From NCBI GenBank assembly GCA_963782965.1, contig CAWALV010000006.1, positions 434,001 through 498,000 on the forward strand: a DNA stretch of 64,000 nucleotides, written 5' to 3'. The stretch comes from CAWALV01 sp963782965 (GTDB lineage: Bacteria; Actinomycetota; Actinomycetes; Acidothermales; Acidothermaceae). The notes beneath the pieces were generated by a model that saw nothing but the letters and a program-made list of their open reading frames with translations, made no database searches and had not been told where the DNA came from. Positions 55,905 through 64,000 of the stretch are shown piece after piece. Numbering within the stretch: the first letter of the stretch is position 1; each line of letters opens with the position of its first letter. A program made the translations under genes and the position numbers.

Positions 55905-57029
55905 CTGGTCTCCTCGCTGCCTGCCGGTCGGGCAGCCACGCTGCCCGACTTCCCGTGGGACGCTCTCGCGCCGTACGTCGAGACTGCGCGCACCCACCCC
56001 GGCGGCATCGTCGACCTGTCCGTCGGGACCCCGGTCGACGCTGTCCCGGACGTCGTCCAGCGGGCCCTCGCGGCGACGACCGACACGCCGGGCTACCCCG
56101 CGACCTACGGAACGAGCCGGCTGCGGGAGGCCGCCGCCGGCTGGATGAGTCGCCGGCTCGGCGTCGCGGACGCCGACCCGGCGAACGTGCTGCCGCTGAT
56201 CGGGGCCAAGGAACTCGTCGCGTGGCTCCCCACGCTGCTCGGCCTCGGCCCCGGTGACCGCGTCGGCATCCCGGCACTGGCGTATCCGACCTACGACGTA
56301 GGTGCCCGGCTCGCCGGCGCGATTCCGGTCGTCATGGACGCCACGCTCACCGTCGGCCCGGCTCCGGTGGCGATGGTGTGGGTGAACTCGCCGGCCAACC
56401 CCACCGGTCGGGTGCTGCCGCTCGAGCACCTGCGCAAGGTGGTGGCGTGGTGCCGCGAGCGCGGCGCCCTGCTCGTCTCCGACGAGTGCTACATCGAGTT
56501 CGACTGGGACGCCGACCCGCCGCCCCTGTCGATCCTTCATCCGGCAGTCAGCGGCGGAACGCACGAGGGCTTGCTCGCCGTCCACTCCTTGTCGAAGCGG
56601 TCGAACCTGGCGGGCTACCGCGCGGGTCTCGTGGCAGGCGATGCGGCGGTCGTCCGGCAACTGCTCGAGGTGCGCAAGCACGCCGGCATGATCGTGCCCG
56701 CACCGATCCAAGCGGCCATGGTGGCGGCACTGGACGACGATCAGCACGTCGACGAGCAACGAGGTCGCTACGCCGCGCGGCGCAAGCTCGTGCGGCCGGC
56801 GCTGGAAGGCGCCGGGTTCGCCGTCGAGCACTCCCAGGCGGGCCTCTACCTGTGGGCGACCCGTCGAACGGACGCCGACTGCTGGGCGTCGGTGGGCTGG
56901 CTCGCCGAGCGGGGGATCGTCGTCGCCCCCGGCTCGTTCTACGGCGAAGCAGGCCGCCGGCACGTCCGCGTGTCACTGACCGCCACCGACGAGCGGATCG
57001 CCGCCGCGGTCGAGCGGCTCGCGGGCTAG
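55905..57029 (+). CDS. dapC: Succinyldiaminopimelate aminotransferase DapC
   Basis: 374 residues if started at the CTG at 55905 (reading LVSSLPAGRAATLPDFPWD); no ATG, GTG or TTG lies in frame before the conserved N-terminus. A CTG at 55899 that overlaps the ferredoxin stop is an alternative. Fold-type I aminotransferase: AYPTYDVGA, VNSPANPTGRVL, SDECYIEF and the PLP lysine K231 in SLSKRSNLAGYRAG. Makes N-succinyl-L,L-diaminopimelate in the lysine/peptidoglycan pathway; dapD and dapE are close. Confidence 0.88.
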   Translation: MVSSLPAGRAATLPDFPWDALAPYVETARTHPGGIVDLSVGTPVDAVPDVVQRALAATTDTPGYPATYGTSRLREAAAGWMSRRLGVADADPANVLPLIGAKELVAWLPTLLGLGPGDRVGIPALAYPTYDVGARLAGAIPVVMDATLTVGPAPVAMVWVNSPANPTGRVLPLEHLRKVVAWCRERGALLVSDECYIEFDWDADPPPLSILHPAVSGGTHEGLLAVHSLSKRSNLAGYRAGLVAGDAAVVRQLLEVRKHAGMIVPAPIQAAMVAALDDDQHVDEQRGRYAARRKLVRPALEGAGFAVEHSQAGLYLWATRRTDADCWASVGWLAERGIVVAPGSFYGEAGRRHVRVSLTATDERIAAAVERLAG

Positions 57030-57032
57030 CTG

Positions 57033-58016
57033 TCAGCGCGCGACCGTCAGGCGCACGGTGTCTGGCGCCGCTGCCGCGCTCGTGTGCTGCCAGCCGGTCC
57101 GGCCCGCGCGCCACAACTGGTCGCCGGCGACGACTTCGGTGATGCCGAAGTACGCCGCATGGGCGATGGACCACGCCGCGACCGTCGCGGTACGTCGCCT
57201 TGGGTTGTCGGCACCGAGGCCGGTCACGGCGAGCGTCGCCTTGTTCGCGACCGATCCGGAGGGGGCGGCGGTCACGCCGAGATCGGCGGCGAGCGCGGTG
57301 GCGGTCGCCGCGCCGGCGGCCTCGACGGTGGCGGGCCCGGTAAAGCCTGGTGTGCCCGCCGGCTCGATCGTGCGCTTCGCGGCAGCGGTGACCCCCGGGT
57401 GCACGAGCCGGCAGCTGAGCAGTCCGGAGGTTTCGCCGGTCAACGCCGCCCCGAACGCGGTGGCCATCGGTTCCCACTGGGCGTAGGCGTCGGGAAAGGC
57501 GCTGCGCTGCACTGCCTGCGCGGCCTGGGAGACGCTCATCGACTCCCAGCCCTTGACCTTCAGCAGTGCGTCGTAGAACTTGCCCGCCGACGTCGTCGGG
57601 GTCATGAGTTCGCTCGTGGAGCCCCAACCCTGGCTGGTCCGTTGCTGGAAGAGGCCTACCGAGTCGGCGTCGCCGTAGTCGAGGTTGCGCAGTTTCGACT
57701 CCTGCCGGGCCGTGGCCAGCGCGACGACGACGGCGCGTTCGGGCAGGCCGCGCCGCATCGCGACGTCGGCGATGATCGAGGCGTTGAGGAGCTGCTCGGG
57801 ATCGATGGCATACACGTTGCCGGTCGACTGGCCGACGACCTGGCACGAGTCACTGGCGGCGGTTCCGGGAAACAAGCTGTGCCAGGCGTAGTAGCCGCCG
57901 CCCGCGAACAGACCCAGGATGAGCAGCGTCGCGAGTATCGCGGCGAGCGGCCCGCGCCGTCGCCGTCGATGCGGCGACGCGGGACGCGGTTTCGAAGCAG
58001 ACGAACTCGACACCAT
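57033..58016 (-). CDS. Membrane-anchored protein with lytic-transglycosylase-like core
   Basis: 327 residues. A basic N-terminus (PHRRRRRGP), one membrane helix (about 24-45), then an exported domain containing MRRGLPERAVVVALATARQESKLRNLDYGDADSVGLFQQRTSQGWG, an SLT-like pattern with candidate catalytic Glu in QES. A second domain (about 240-327) with VAAWSIAHAAYFGI and VVAGDQLWRAG looks like a C-terminal hydrolase-associated fold. Probably cell-wall acting. Lies between dapC and dapD on the opposite strand. Confidence 0.78.
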   Translation of the reverse strand: MVSSSSASKPRPASPHRRRRRGPLAAILATLLILGLFAGGGYYAWHSLFPGTAASDSCQVVGQSTGNVYAIDPEQLLNASIIADVAMRRGLPERAVVVALATARQESKLRNLDYGDADSVGLFQQRTSQGWGSTSELMTPTTSAGKFYDALLKVKGWESMSVSQAAQAVQRSAFPDAYAQWEPMATAFGAALTGETSGLLSCRLVHPGVTAAAKRTIEPAGTPGFTGPATVEAAGAATATALAADLGVTAAPSGSVANKATLAVTGLGADNPRRRTATVAAWSIAHAAYFGITEVVAGDQLWRAGRTGWQHTSAAAAPDTVRLTVAR

Positions 58017-58082
58017 CGGCTGTGGCTTCCAAGCGCCGGGCGGGGTCAGCGCGCCGCGCGCAGGTCGGTAAGGTCAGCGCCC

Positions 58083-58928
58083 ATGGGAGAGCCTTTCGTC
58101 AGCGCGTTGCCGGCGGACATCGACGCGCTGTGGGAGCGCCGAGCCGACCTCAACCCTAACGATCCGGACGCCGATTCGTTGCGCGCGCTCGTCGTGGCGG
58201 CGGTCGATCAGCTCGACGCGGGTACGGCGCGTGTCGCCTGGGTCGACCCCCACAGCGACTCCGTCGTCGTCGACGAGCGGGCCAAGCGGGCGATCTTGCT
58301 CTCGTTCAAGCTCCTGCAGATGGGCGAGTCGGCCGCCGGAGACTTTCGCTATCACGACCGCATGCCGCTGAAGACTCGCTTCGGCGGCGCTCGCGTCGTC
58401 CCGGGCGCGATCGTGCGTTGGGGCTCGTTCGTCGCGCCGAGCGCCGTGCTGATGCCGAGCTTCGTGAACATCGGCGGCTACGTCGACGAGGGCTCCATGA
58501 TCGATACCTGGGCCACCGTTGGTTCGTGCGCCCAGATCGGCAAGCGCGTGCACCTTTCCGGCGGGGTGGGCATCGGAGGCGTGCTCGAGCCGCCGAGCGC
58601 CGTGCCGGTCGTCGTCGAGGACGACGCGTTCATCGGTTCTCGCTCGATGGTTGTCGAGGGCGCGCGCGTTCGTCGCGGCGCCAAGCTCGGCGCGGGCGCG
58701 ATCCTCACCGCATCGACCCGGGTCTTCGACGCCGAAACGGGGGCCGAGCTGGCACGAGGAGAGGCCCCGCCGTGGTCGGTCTGTGTCGGGTCGACGCGGG
58801 TGAAGTCCTTTCCTGGTGGGGATTTCGGCTTACCGTGCCTTCTCGTCTTGCGCCGGCTCGCCGAAGGGGAGACGCATGACAAGCTCGCGCTCAACGACGT
58901 CTTGCGTGAGCACGGCGTGGCGCAATGA
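58083..58928 (+). CDS. dapD: Tetrahydrodipicolinate N-succinyltransferase DapD
   Basis: 281 residues from ATG 58083. Left-handed beta-helix with hexapeptide-like steps (RVVPGAIVRWGSFVAPSAVLMPSFVNIGGYVDEGSMIDTWATVGSCAQIGKRVHLSGGVGIGGVLEPP, then VVVEDDAFIGSRSMVVEGARVRRGAKLGAGAILTASTRVFD). Actinobacterial DapD length. Transfers succinyl to tetrahydrodipicolinate in the succinylase branch of lysine/DAP synthesis. Confidence 0.93.
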   Translation: MGEPFVSALPADIDALWERRADLNPNDPDADSLRALVVAAVDQLDAGTARVAWVDPHSDSVVVDERAKRAILLSFKLLQMGESAAGDFRYHDRMPLKTRFGGARVVPGAIVRWGSFVAPSAVLMPSFVNIGGYVDEGSMIDTWATVGSCAQIGKRVHLSGGVGIGGVLEPPSAVPVVVEDDAFIGSRSMVVEGARVRRGAKLGAGAILTASTRVFDAETGAELARGEAPPWSVCVGSTRVKSFPGGDFGLPCLLVLRRLAEGETHDKLALNDVLREHGVAQ

Positions 58929-58943
58929 CGCATCGGCCCTGAC

Positions 58944-60056
58944 GTGACCACCCTCGACCTCGCTGCCGACGCCGCCTCGTTGACGGCCGCACTCGTCGAC
59001 GTCCCGTCGGTGAGCGGTTCCGAGGCAGAACTCGCGGACGCCGTCGAGTCGGCCCTGCGCGCGTTGAGATATCTCGATGTCGAGAGAGACGGAAACGTGG
59101 TGCTGGCGCGTACCGATGCCGGTCACGCGCGGCGCGTCGTGTTGGCCGGCCACCTCGACACCGTGCCGATCGCCGACAACCTGCCGTCGAGGCGCGAGGG
59201 CGATGTGTTGTGGGGCTGCGGTTCGGTCGACATGAAGGCCGGCGTCGCGGTGATGTTGCGCGTCGCGGCGGCGATGGGTCGGCCGGCAGGCGACGACATC
59301 GCGCATGACATGACGTACGTCTTCTACGACTGCGAGGAGATCGAAGCCGCGCGCAACGGGCTGGGGCGGCTGGCGCGAGAGCGGCCTGAGGTGTTGCGGG
59401 CCGACCTCGCGGTGCTGCTGGAACCCACGAACGCGTCGATAGAGGCAGGCTGCCAGGGCACTATGCGAGCCGAACTCCTGGTGCGGGGCGTGCGGGCGCA
59501 CAGCGCGCGCTCGTGGCTCGGCGTCAACGCGATTCACGGTTCGGCAGCGCTGCTCGAACGATTGGGCGCGTATGAGGCCCGCACCGTCGAGATCGACGGT
59601 TGCGTGTATCGGGAGGGGCTGTCGGCGGTACGGATCGCCGGCGGCGTGGCCGGCAACGTCGTGCCCGACCTGTGCACGGTGACGGTGAACTTCAGGTTCG
59701 CGCCCGACCGCGATATCGCCGCGGCGGAAGCGCATCTTCGCGAGGTGTTCGACGGCTTCGAACTCGCAGTCGTCGACGCCGCCCCGGCTGCACCTCCCGG
59801 CCTGCAAGCACCGGCCGTGGCCGAATTCGTCGCGGCGACCGGCCGAGACGCCGTGGCCAAATACGGCTGGACCGACGTCGCCCGCTTCGCGCAGCTCGGC
59901 ATTCCGGCGGTGAACTACGGCCCGGGTGACCCCAACCTGGCCCATCGCAGCGACGAACACGTCGACGTGCGCCAGATCTCAGAATGTGAGCACGTGCTGC
60001 TCGCGTATCTGAGCAGATCGTCGAACGCCTCCGCGCCGCCGAAGGCATCGGCATGA
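58944..60056 (+). CDS. dapE: Succinyl-diaminopimelate desuccinylase DapE
   Basis: 370 residues from GTG 58944, 15 bp after dapD. M20 metallopeptidase: [80 protein letters not shown]; all zinc-site motifs are present. Releases L,L-diaminopimelate. The C-terminal tail after LLAYLS ([14 protein letters not shown]) is unlike other DapE ends and is read out of frame from a relic of another gene (60008-60148). Confidence 0.92.
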   Translation: MTTLDLAADAASLTAALVDVPSVSGSEAELADAVESALRALRYLDVERDGNVVLARTDAGHARRVVLAGHLDTVPIADNLPSRREGDVLWGCGSVDMKAGVAVMLRVAAAMGRPAGDDIAHDMTYVFYDCEEIEAARNGLGRLARERPEVLRADLAVLLEPTNASIEAGCQGTMRAELLVRGVRAHSARSWLGVNAIHGSAALLERLGAYEARTVEIDGCVYREGLSAVRIAGGVAGNVVPDLCTVTVNFRFAPDRDIAAAEAHLREVFDGFELAVVDAAPAAPPGLQAPAVAEFVAATGRDAVAKYGWTDVARFAQLGIPAVNYGPGDPNLAHRSDEHVDVRQISECEHVLLAYLSRSSNASAPPKASA

Positions 60057-60148
60057 CCTACGCCATCGCCTACTTCGTCGACGCCGCCTACGACCCCGCC
60101 GGCATCGATCTCTTCACCAACGCGGTGATTCCGGAACTCGGCCGCTGA
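60008..60148 (+). pseudogene. C-terminal relic of a luciferase-like monooxygenase gene
   Basis: In the +2 frame relative to dapE the DNA reads [20 protein letters not shown] and then AYFVDAAYDPAGIDLFTNAV, ending VIPELGR-stop at 60148. This is the end of actinobacterial luciferase-like (F420-dependent type) oxidoreductases, where [12 protein letters not shown]...GMTYAI.YF..AAYD.SGI.LF...VIP is conserved. Nothing remains of the rest of the gene. The first 49 bases are also read as the dapE tail. An ATG at 60053 could still start a 31-residue peptide. Confidence 0.65.
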
Positions 60149-60249
60149 CCGACCGGCCGTGTGAGTCGGCAGGGGCCGAACCCTTACGAACTGCGGACGA
60201 CTGCCACGAAGGCGCTACCGGCGGGGCGAGCGCGCCATACGCTGGAGCC

Positions 60250-61053
60250 GTGACCACGCAAGCGGCGCCACGCGTGCTCGTCGTCGACGACGATCTCACC
60301 GTGAGCGATGTCGTTTCTCGCTACCTTCGTCGCGAGGGATACGACGTCGTCTCCTGTGCCGACGGGCACGAGGCGCTGCGCCTCGCCGCCGACGAATCGC
60401 CCGACCTCGTCGTCCTCGACATCATGCTGCCGGGCATGGACGGCCTGGCCGTCTGCCGTGCGTTGCGCGAGACCAGCCCGGTACCGGTCATCCTGCTGAC
60501 CGCGCTGGGCGCAGAGACCGATCGCATCGTCGGCCTCGAGGTGGGTGCCGACGACTACGTCACCAAGCCCTTCAGCCCTCGCGAGCTGGTCCTGCGGGTG
60601 GGGTCGGTGTTGCGCCGCGCACAACACCAGCCCGCCGGTGCGCCGGCGATGCTCGGCCGCGACCTGCCGACGCGCCCGCTCCCGCTCCCGAACTCGCCGG
60701 CGCCGGCGCCTGCGCAGGCCGGTGTCTTCGTCGACGGACCGTTGCGGGTCGACCTCGCCGCCCACGAGGTCGAGCTGGACGGCGAGTTGCTGATGTTGAC
60801 CGTGCGCGAGTTCGACCTCCTCGCATTCCTGATCGCACATCCGCGGCAGGTCTACAGCCGCGAAGAACTCATGCGAGAGGTCTGGGGCTGGACGTTCGGC
60901 GACCACTCGACGGTGACGGTCCACGTGCGGCGGCTGCGGCAGAAGCTCGAGCTGCCCGCCGGCGACCAGAGTTGGGGCCCCATCGCGACGGTGTGGGGTG
61001 TCGGCTACCGATACGACCCGTGGACGCCGGGCGGGTCGGGAGGCGCGGCGTGA
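60250..61053 (+). CDS. OmpR/PhoB-family response regulator
   Basis: 267 residues from GTG 60250. Receiver: DDD at 13-15, phospho-acceptor D57 (LVVLDIMLPGMDG), YVTKPFSPREL. The C-terminal winged helix has LTVREFDLLAFLIAHPRQVYSREELMREVWGW and VTVHVRRLRQKLE. A Pro-rich linker (about 130-160) separates the domains. It precedes its kinase by 25 bp. Confidence 0.95.
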   Translation: MTTQAAPRVLVVDDDLTVSDVVSRYLRREGYDVVSCADGHEALRLAADESPDLVVLDIMLPGMDGLAVCRALRETSPVPVILLTALGAETDRIVGLEVGADDYVTKPFSPRELVLRVGSVLRRAQHQPAGAPAMLGRDLPTRPLPLPNSPAPAPAQAGVFVDGPLRVDLAAHEVELDGELLMLTVREFDLLAFLIAHPRQVYSREELMREVWGWTFGDHSTVTVHVRRLRQKLELPAGDQSWGPIATVWGVGYRYDPWTPGGSGGAA

Positions 61054-61078
61054 ACGAGCGTCCGGCGAGGCGAGAGCC

Positions 61079-62371
61079 GTGACCCTGCCCGCCCACGATG
61101 TCGTGCTGCTGCTGGCTATTTCGGCCGGCGCCTCGGTCGTCGTCACTGCACTCGGGTTGGGGTTGTTGCGCGCTGCCCGCAGGCGGCCGCTGCGTGATGC
61201 TGCGATCGTCGTCGCACTCACGCCGGTGCTTACCGTCGTGGCCGCGGCAGCCGGCGCGACCTCCGCGATGTTCTTGTCGACGGAGCAGTTCGGAGTGCTC
61301 ATCGCCATGGTCGCGTTCGCCGGGATCGGCGGCCTGCTCACGGCGATGGTCCTGGCGCGCACGATCATGCGGGGCAGCGAGTCGCTGCGGATCGCCGCGA
61401 GTGCCCTGACCCGCGGCGAGCCCTACGTGGCCCCGGGCGGCACGCCGAGCGCGGAGCTCGAAGCGCTGGCCGCCGAGCTGGAGATCGCACACGCCAAGCT
61501 CGAGGAGGCGCGGCGTCACGAACGCGCGGTCGAGGGCAGTCGCCGTGACTTGATCGCCTGGGTGAGTCACGACCTGCGGACACCGCTCGCCGGCATTCGC
61601 GCCATGGCGGAAGCACTCGAGGACGACGTCGTGTCGACGGACGACGACCGCGCGCTGTACCACCAGCGGATCCGCGTCGAGGTGGCGCGGCTCTCGCGGA
61701 TGGTCGACGACCTGTTCGAGTTGAGCCGCATCCACGCGGGCACGCTGAGCCTTTCGCCGCGGCCGGTGCCGCTCGCCGACGTCGTCCAAGAGGCGGTCAG
61801 CACCGCAGAGCCGGTCGCGAGCGCCAACGACGTCCGGCTCGACCTGCACCTCGATCTCGGGGCGGCACGTTCGCCGGCCGTCGTCGAGGTCGATCCGTAC
61901 GCCATGACCCGAGTCGTCGGCAACCTGCTCGGCAACGCGATCCGGCACACGCCGCCGGCCGGCCGGGTGCGCGTCGAGACGGCACGAATCGACGGGTCCG
62001 CCGTGCTCAGCGTGTCCGACGAGTGCGGTGGTATCGCCGCCGCCGACCTCGAACGCGTCTTCGACGTCGCCTACCGCGGCAGCGCGGCCCGAACCCCGGT
62101 CCCGGACGGCGGCGCCGGCCTCGGTCTGGCGATCGCGCGCGGCATCGTGCAGGCGCACGGCGGTCGGATCGGGGTGGAGAACGTGGGTCCGGGCTGCCGG
62201 TTCACCGTGCTGCTGCCGCTCACGGCCCGGCCGCTCACGGGGCGGTCGCTCGCCGACGACCCGCCTGCCGGCCAGGCGGGTGCCGGCGAGGCGCCCGCTG
62301 GCGAGTCGGCCGCCCGCACGCTGGCCCGCGAGGCCACCTCGGCCGTGCGGCACGCCGAGCCGGGGCTCTGA
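61079..62371 (+). CDS. HisKA-type sensor histidine kinase
   Basis: 430 residues from GTG 61079 (the frame is open to 60998). Two or three membrane helices up to about 110, a HAMP-like linker, HisKA box AWVSHDLRTPLAGIRAMAE with the phospho-accepting His, N-box NLLGNAIRHTPP, G1 box SDECGGI (Cys replaces the usual second Gly) and G2 GAGLGLAIARGIVQAHGG. The C-terminal extension after VLLPL is Ala/Gly-rich. Pairs with the upstream OmpR-type regulator. Confidence 0.93.
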   Translation: MTLPAHDVVLLLAISAGASVVVTALGLGLLRAARRRPLRDAAIVVALTPVLTVVAAAAGATSAMFLSTEQFGVLIAMVAFAGIGGLLTAMVLARTIMRGSESLRIAASALTRGEPYVAPGGTPSAELEALAAELEIAHAKLEEARRHERAVEGSRRDLIAWVSHDLRTPLAGIRAMAEALEDDVVSTDDDRALYHQRIRVEVARLSRMVDDLFELSRIHAGTLSLSPRPVPLADVVQEAVSTAEPVASANDVRLDLHLDLGAARSPAVVEVDPYAMTRVVGNLLGNAIRHTPPAGRVRVETARIDGSAVLSVSDECGGIAAADLERVFDVAYRGSAARTPVPDGGAGLGLAIARGIVQAHGGRIGVENVGPGCRFTVLLPLTARPLTGRSLADDPPAGQAGAGEAPAGESAARTLAREATSAVRHAEPGL

Positions 62372-62510
62372 GCAGGGCGGTCGCTTCGCCAGCTAGCCTG
62401 TGCGGTCATGAGCGTCTGCGCCGTCGCACGCCCGTCGTGCGGCCAACCATGGGCCGCGCGATGACGCGAGCCCGCAGGCAGCAAAGCCCGGGGCAAGGCG
62501 TGAGGCGGCC

Positions 62511-63296
62511 ATGAGCGACGCCGATGCGCCGCGTCAGCACCCCGACATCCCACCCGCCGAGAAGCGGCGGGGTCCGGTCATCCTTCGGCGCGGTCAGGTC
62601 CAGGCGACGACCACCGACCAGCGGCTGCTCGACAGCCGCGGGCCGTCCGACTGGGTACACGCCGACCCCTGGCGGGTGTTACGGATCACGTCGGAGTTCG
62701 TCGAAGGCTTCGGCCTGCTCGCCGAACTCGGCGCCGCCGTCTCGGTTTTCGGTTCGGCGCGCACGCCCGCCGACCATCCCGATTACGCGCTCGCCGAGAA
62801 GCTGGGCGGCGAACTCGCGCGGGCCGGATACGCGGTGATCACCGGCGGCGGGCCGGGGATCATGGAAGCGACGAACAAGGGCGCCAGCGAGGCCGGTGGT
62901 GTTTCCGTCGGTCTGGGCATCGAGTTGCCGTTCGAGCAGAAAATGAACGACTGGGTCGACATCGGCCTCCAGTTCCGCTACTTCTTCGCTCGCAAGACGA
63001 TGTTCGTGAAGTACGCCCAGGCGTTCGTGGTGTTTCCCGGCGGCTTCGGCACGCTCGACGAGCTGTTCGAATCACTCACCCTGGTGCAGACGCGCAAGGT
63101 CACATCGTTCCCGGTCATCTTGTATCGCCGTGAGTATTGGGCGGGTTTGCTCGACTGGGTGCGGGAGAACCTCGTAAGCGAGGGCATGGTTTCTCCCGAC
63201 GACCTCGACCTCATGCACATCACCGATGACGTCGATGAAATCGTCGAGTTGATCGAGCAAGCCGAGGCGAGCCGCTACGGCACTGCCGCCGAATAG
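62511..63296 (+). CDS. LOG-family protein (TIGR00730), long form
   Basis: 261 residues from ATG 62511. GSARTP near the start, GGGPGIMEATNKGASEAGG (phosphate-binding) and PGGFGTLDELFESLTLVQ (PGGxGTxxE). LOG-type enzymes hydrolyse cytokinin riboside 5'-monophosphate or related nucleotides; bacterial substrates are poorly known. The long N-terminus (about 75 residues) is typical of one of two actinobacterial LOG paralogues; the second follows. Confidence 0.9.
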   Translation: MSDADAPRQHPDIPPAEKRRGPVILRRGQVQATTTDQRLLDSRGPSDWVHADPWRVLRITSEFVEGFGLLAELGAAVSVFGSARTPADHPDYALAEKLGGELARAGYAVITGGGPGIMEATNKGASEAGGVSVGLGIELPFEQKMNDWVDIGLQFRYFFARKTMFVKYAQAFVVFPGGFGTLDELFESLTLVQTRKVTSFPVILYRREYWAGLLDWVRENLVSEGMVSPDDLDLMHITDDVDEIVELIEQAEASRYGTAAE

Positions 63297-63335
63297 GGCT
63301 CGCGCGGACCTTCTTCGCGGCCGATCGGAGCAGGC

Positions 63336-63923
63336 GTGGCCACTATCTGCGTGTATTGCGCGTCGAGTGAACGCATCGACCCGCGGTTTGTGGCGCTGGC
63401 GCGCGAGGTGGGCACCGAACTCGGCCGACGCGGCCACACCCTCGTCTCGGGCGGGGGCGGCGTCTCATGCATGGGGGAGGTGGCGCGCGCTGCTCGCGCT
63501 GCCGGTGCCCGCACGATCGGGGTCATCCCGCGCGCGCTCGTCGACCTCGAGTTGGCCGACACGGACGCCGACGAACTTGTCGTGACCCGAGATATGCGCG
63601 AACGGAAAGGCGAGATGGAGCAGCGTTCCGACGCGTTCCTCGCCCTGCCCGGGGGTCTTGGCACGTTGGAGGAACTCTTCGAGATTTGGGTCTCGCGGTC
63701 ACTTGGCATGCACGACAAGCCACTCGTCGTCCTCGACCCGGACGGTGTGTTCGCGCTGATGCGGACCCAGGTCGACGAACTCGTGCGCAGGGGCTTCGTG
63801 CGCCCTGCGGTACACGACGCCATCGCCTGGACGGCGCACGTCGGTACCGCATTCGACCTGCTCGCCGCACACCCGCCCCGGCTGCTGCCCACGGCCGGCG
63901 AGGTGCTCGAGGCCGAGCCGTGA
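63336..63923 (+). CDS. LOG-family protein (TIGR00730), short form
   Basis: 195 residues from GTG 63336. CVYCASSERIDPRFVALAREVG, GGGGVSCMGEVARAA, MRERKGEMEQRSDAFLALPGGLGTLEELFEIW. Complete and about the normal length for cytokinin riboside 5'-monophosphate phosphoribohydrolase-like proteins. It lies 39 bp after the long-form paralogue, so the two are likely cotranscribed. Confidence 0.92.
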   Translation: MATICVYCASSERIDPRFVALAREVGTELGRRGHTLVSGGGGVSCMGEVARAARAAGARTIGVIPRALVDLELADTDADELVVTRDMRERKGEMEQRSDAFLALPGGLGTLEELFEIWVSRSLGMHDKPLVVLDPDGVFALMRTQVDELVRRGFVRPAVHDAIAWTAHVGTAFDLLAAHPPRLLPTAGEVLEAEP

Positions 63924-63943
63924 GCAGCGTCACAAGCGGTTGA

Positions 63944-64000
63944 TCACGCGGGCGCGCTGGTCCCCGGTGCTGTGGTCGCGGGCGCAGGGCTCGCCGGTGC
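63944..64000 (-). CDS. Possible C-terminal end of an Ala/Pro-rich protein
   Basis: From the right edge the minus strand reads APASPAPATTAPGTSAPA and a stop codon at 63944. The composition suggests the flexible tail of an exported or cytoskeleton-associated protein, but only 18 codons are in the window. Convergent with the short LOG gene. Confidence 0.3.
   Translation of the reverse strand, partial: APASPAPATTAPGTSAPA

Noticed and set aside
53566..56086. Long minus-strand frame extending the Rv0428c-type acetyltransferase upstream of 55534
   Set aside because: The extension runs antisense to the ferredoxin gene and has Arg-rich shadow composition; the ATG at 55534 begins the family N-terminus.
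62408..62464. 18-codon open frame between the kinase and LOG genes
   Set aside because: Short, no ribosome-binding site, no sign of conservation visible.

Overview
High-GC DNA in which nearly every gene resolves to a family typical of Actinomycetota. Specific pointers are a mycothiol biosynthesis gene (mshB) and a mycothiol-type isomerase domain, an ECF42 sigma factor beside a DGPF/YCII protein, a 7Fe ferredoxin next to a DapC-type aminotransferase, an SdhC/A/B operon with a large cytochrome b subunit, actinobacterial DUFs (DUF5808, DUF6113, DUF6458, DUF6933) and a relic of a luciferase-like (probably F420-dependent) oxidoreductase. I cannot fix the genus. There are no rRNA or tRNA genes that I can see.

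Layout. 1-4467: an HTH regulator running off the left edge, small membrane proteins, rmuC, a GNAT acetyltransferase and ychF. 4447-10848: a compact integrated element inserted in the 3' end of ychF. A 17-bp core repeat (the ychF tail) marks each end, and a 19-bp double-motif direct repeat lies inside each end. The element carries a membrane protein, tyrosine integrase, excisionase, a DUF6933 protein, and a restriction-modification pair (a DNA N6-methyltransferase with a specificity-like C-terminus and a MamI-like endonuclease). 10849-19130: a small Cys/His protein, a maleylpyruvate isomerase-like protein, DGPF protein plus ECF42 sigma factor, an AAA/DUF4143 ATPase, a frameshifted secreted-protein gene, a NarL-type two-component system, a decayed RibD-like fragment and a methyltransferase.

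19301-29619: a large secreted GH15 glucodextranase-like enzyme, YihY and DUF2254 membrane proteins, a phospholipase D-like lipoprotein, a pterin dehydratase, a conserved hypothetical, then NUDIX plus an ABC-2 exporter in a translationally coupled operon. 29788-33230: succinate dehydrogenase sdhC-sdhA-sdhB. 33405-34877: an alpha/beta hydrolase and TetR pair with a likely operator over the promoter. 34896-47447: lipoprotein, methyltransferase, typA, DUF proteins, an S9 peptidase with an internal tandem repeat, mshB, an FtsH-like protease with insertions, alcohol dehydrogenase plus NAD epimerase, DUF6113.

47524-53376: a complete but minimal chemosensory cluster (CheW, methyl-accepting protein, CheA with C-terminal receiver, receiver-GAF protein) with no cheR, cheB or flagellar genes nearby. 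53448-63923: flavin reductase, UPF0303 protein, Rv0428c-type acetyltransferase, ferredoxin, the diaminopimelate/lysine genes dapC, dapD and dapE (dapC apparently starting at CTG, dapE ending in the relic of another gene), an OmpR-type two-component system, and two LOG-family proteins.

The most interesting region is the ychF-integrated restriction-modification element with its iteron/palindrome control region and G-rich minisatellite. Smaller-scale observations are four broken or relic genes, a regular 23-bp-spaced repeat upstream of the AAA ATPase, and palindromic operator candidates.
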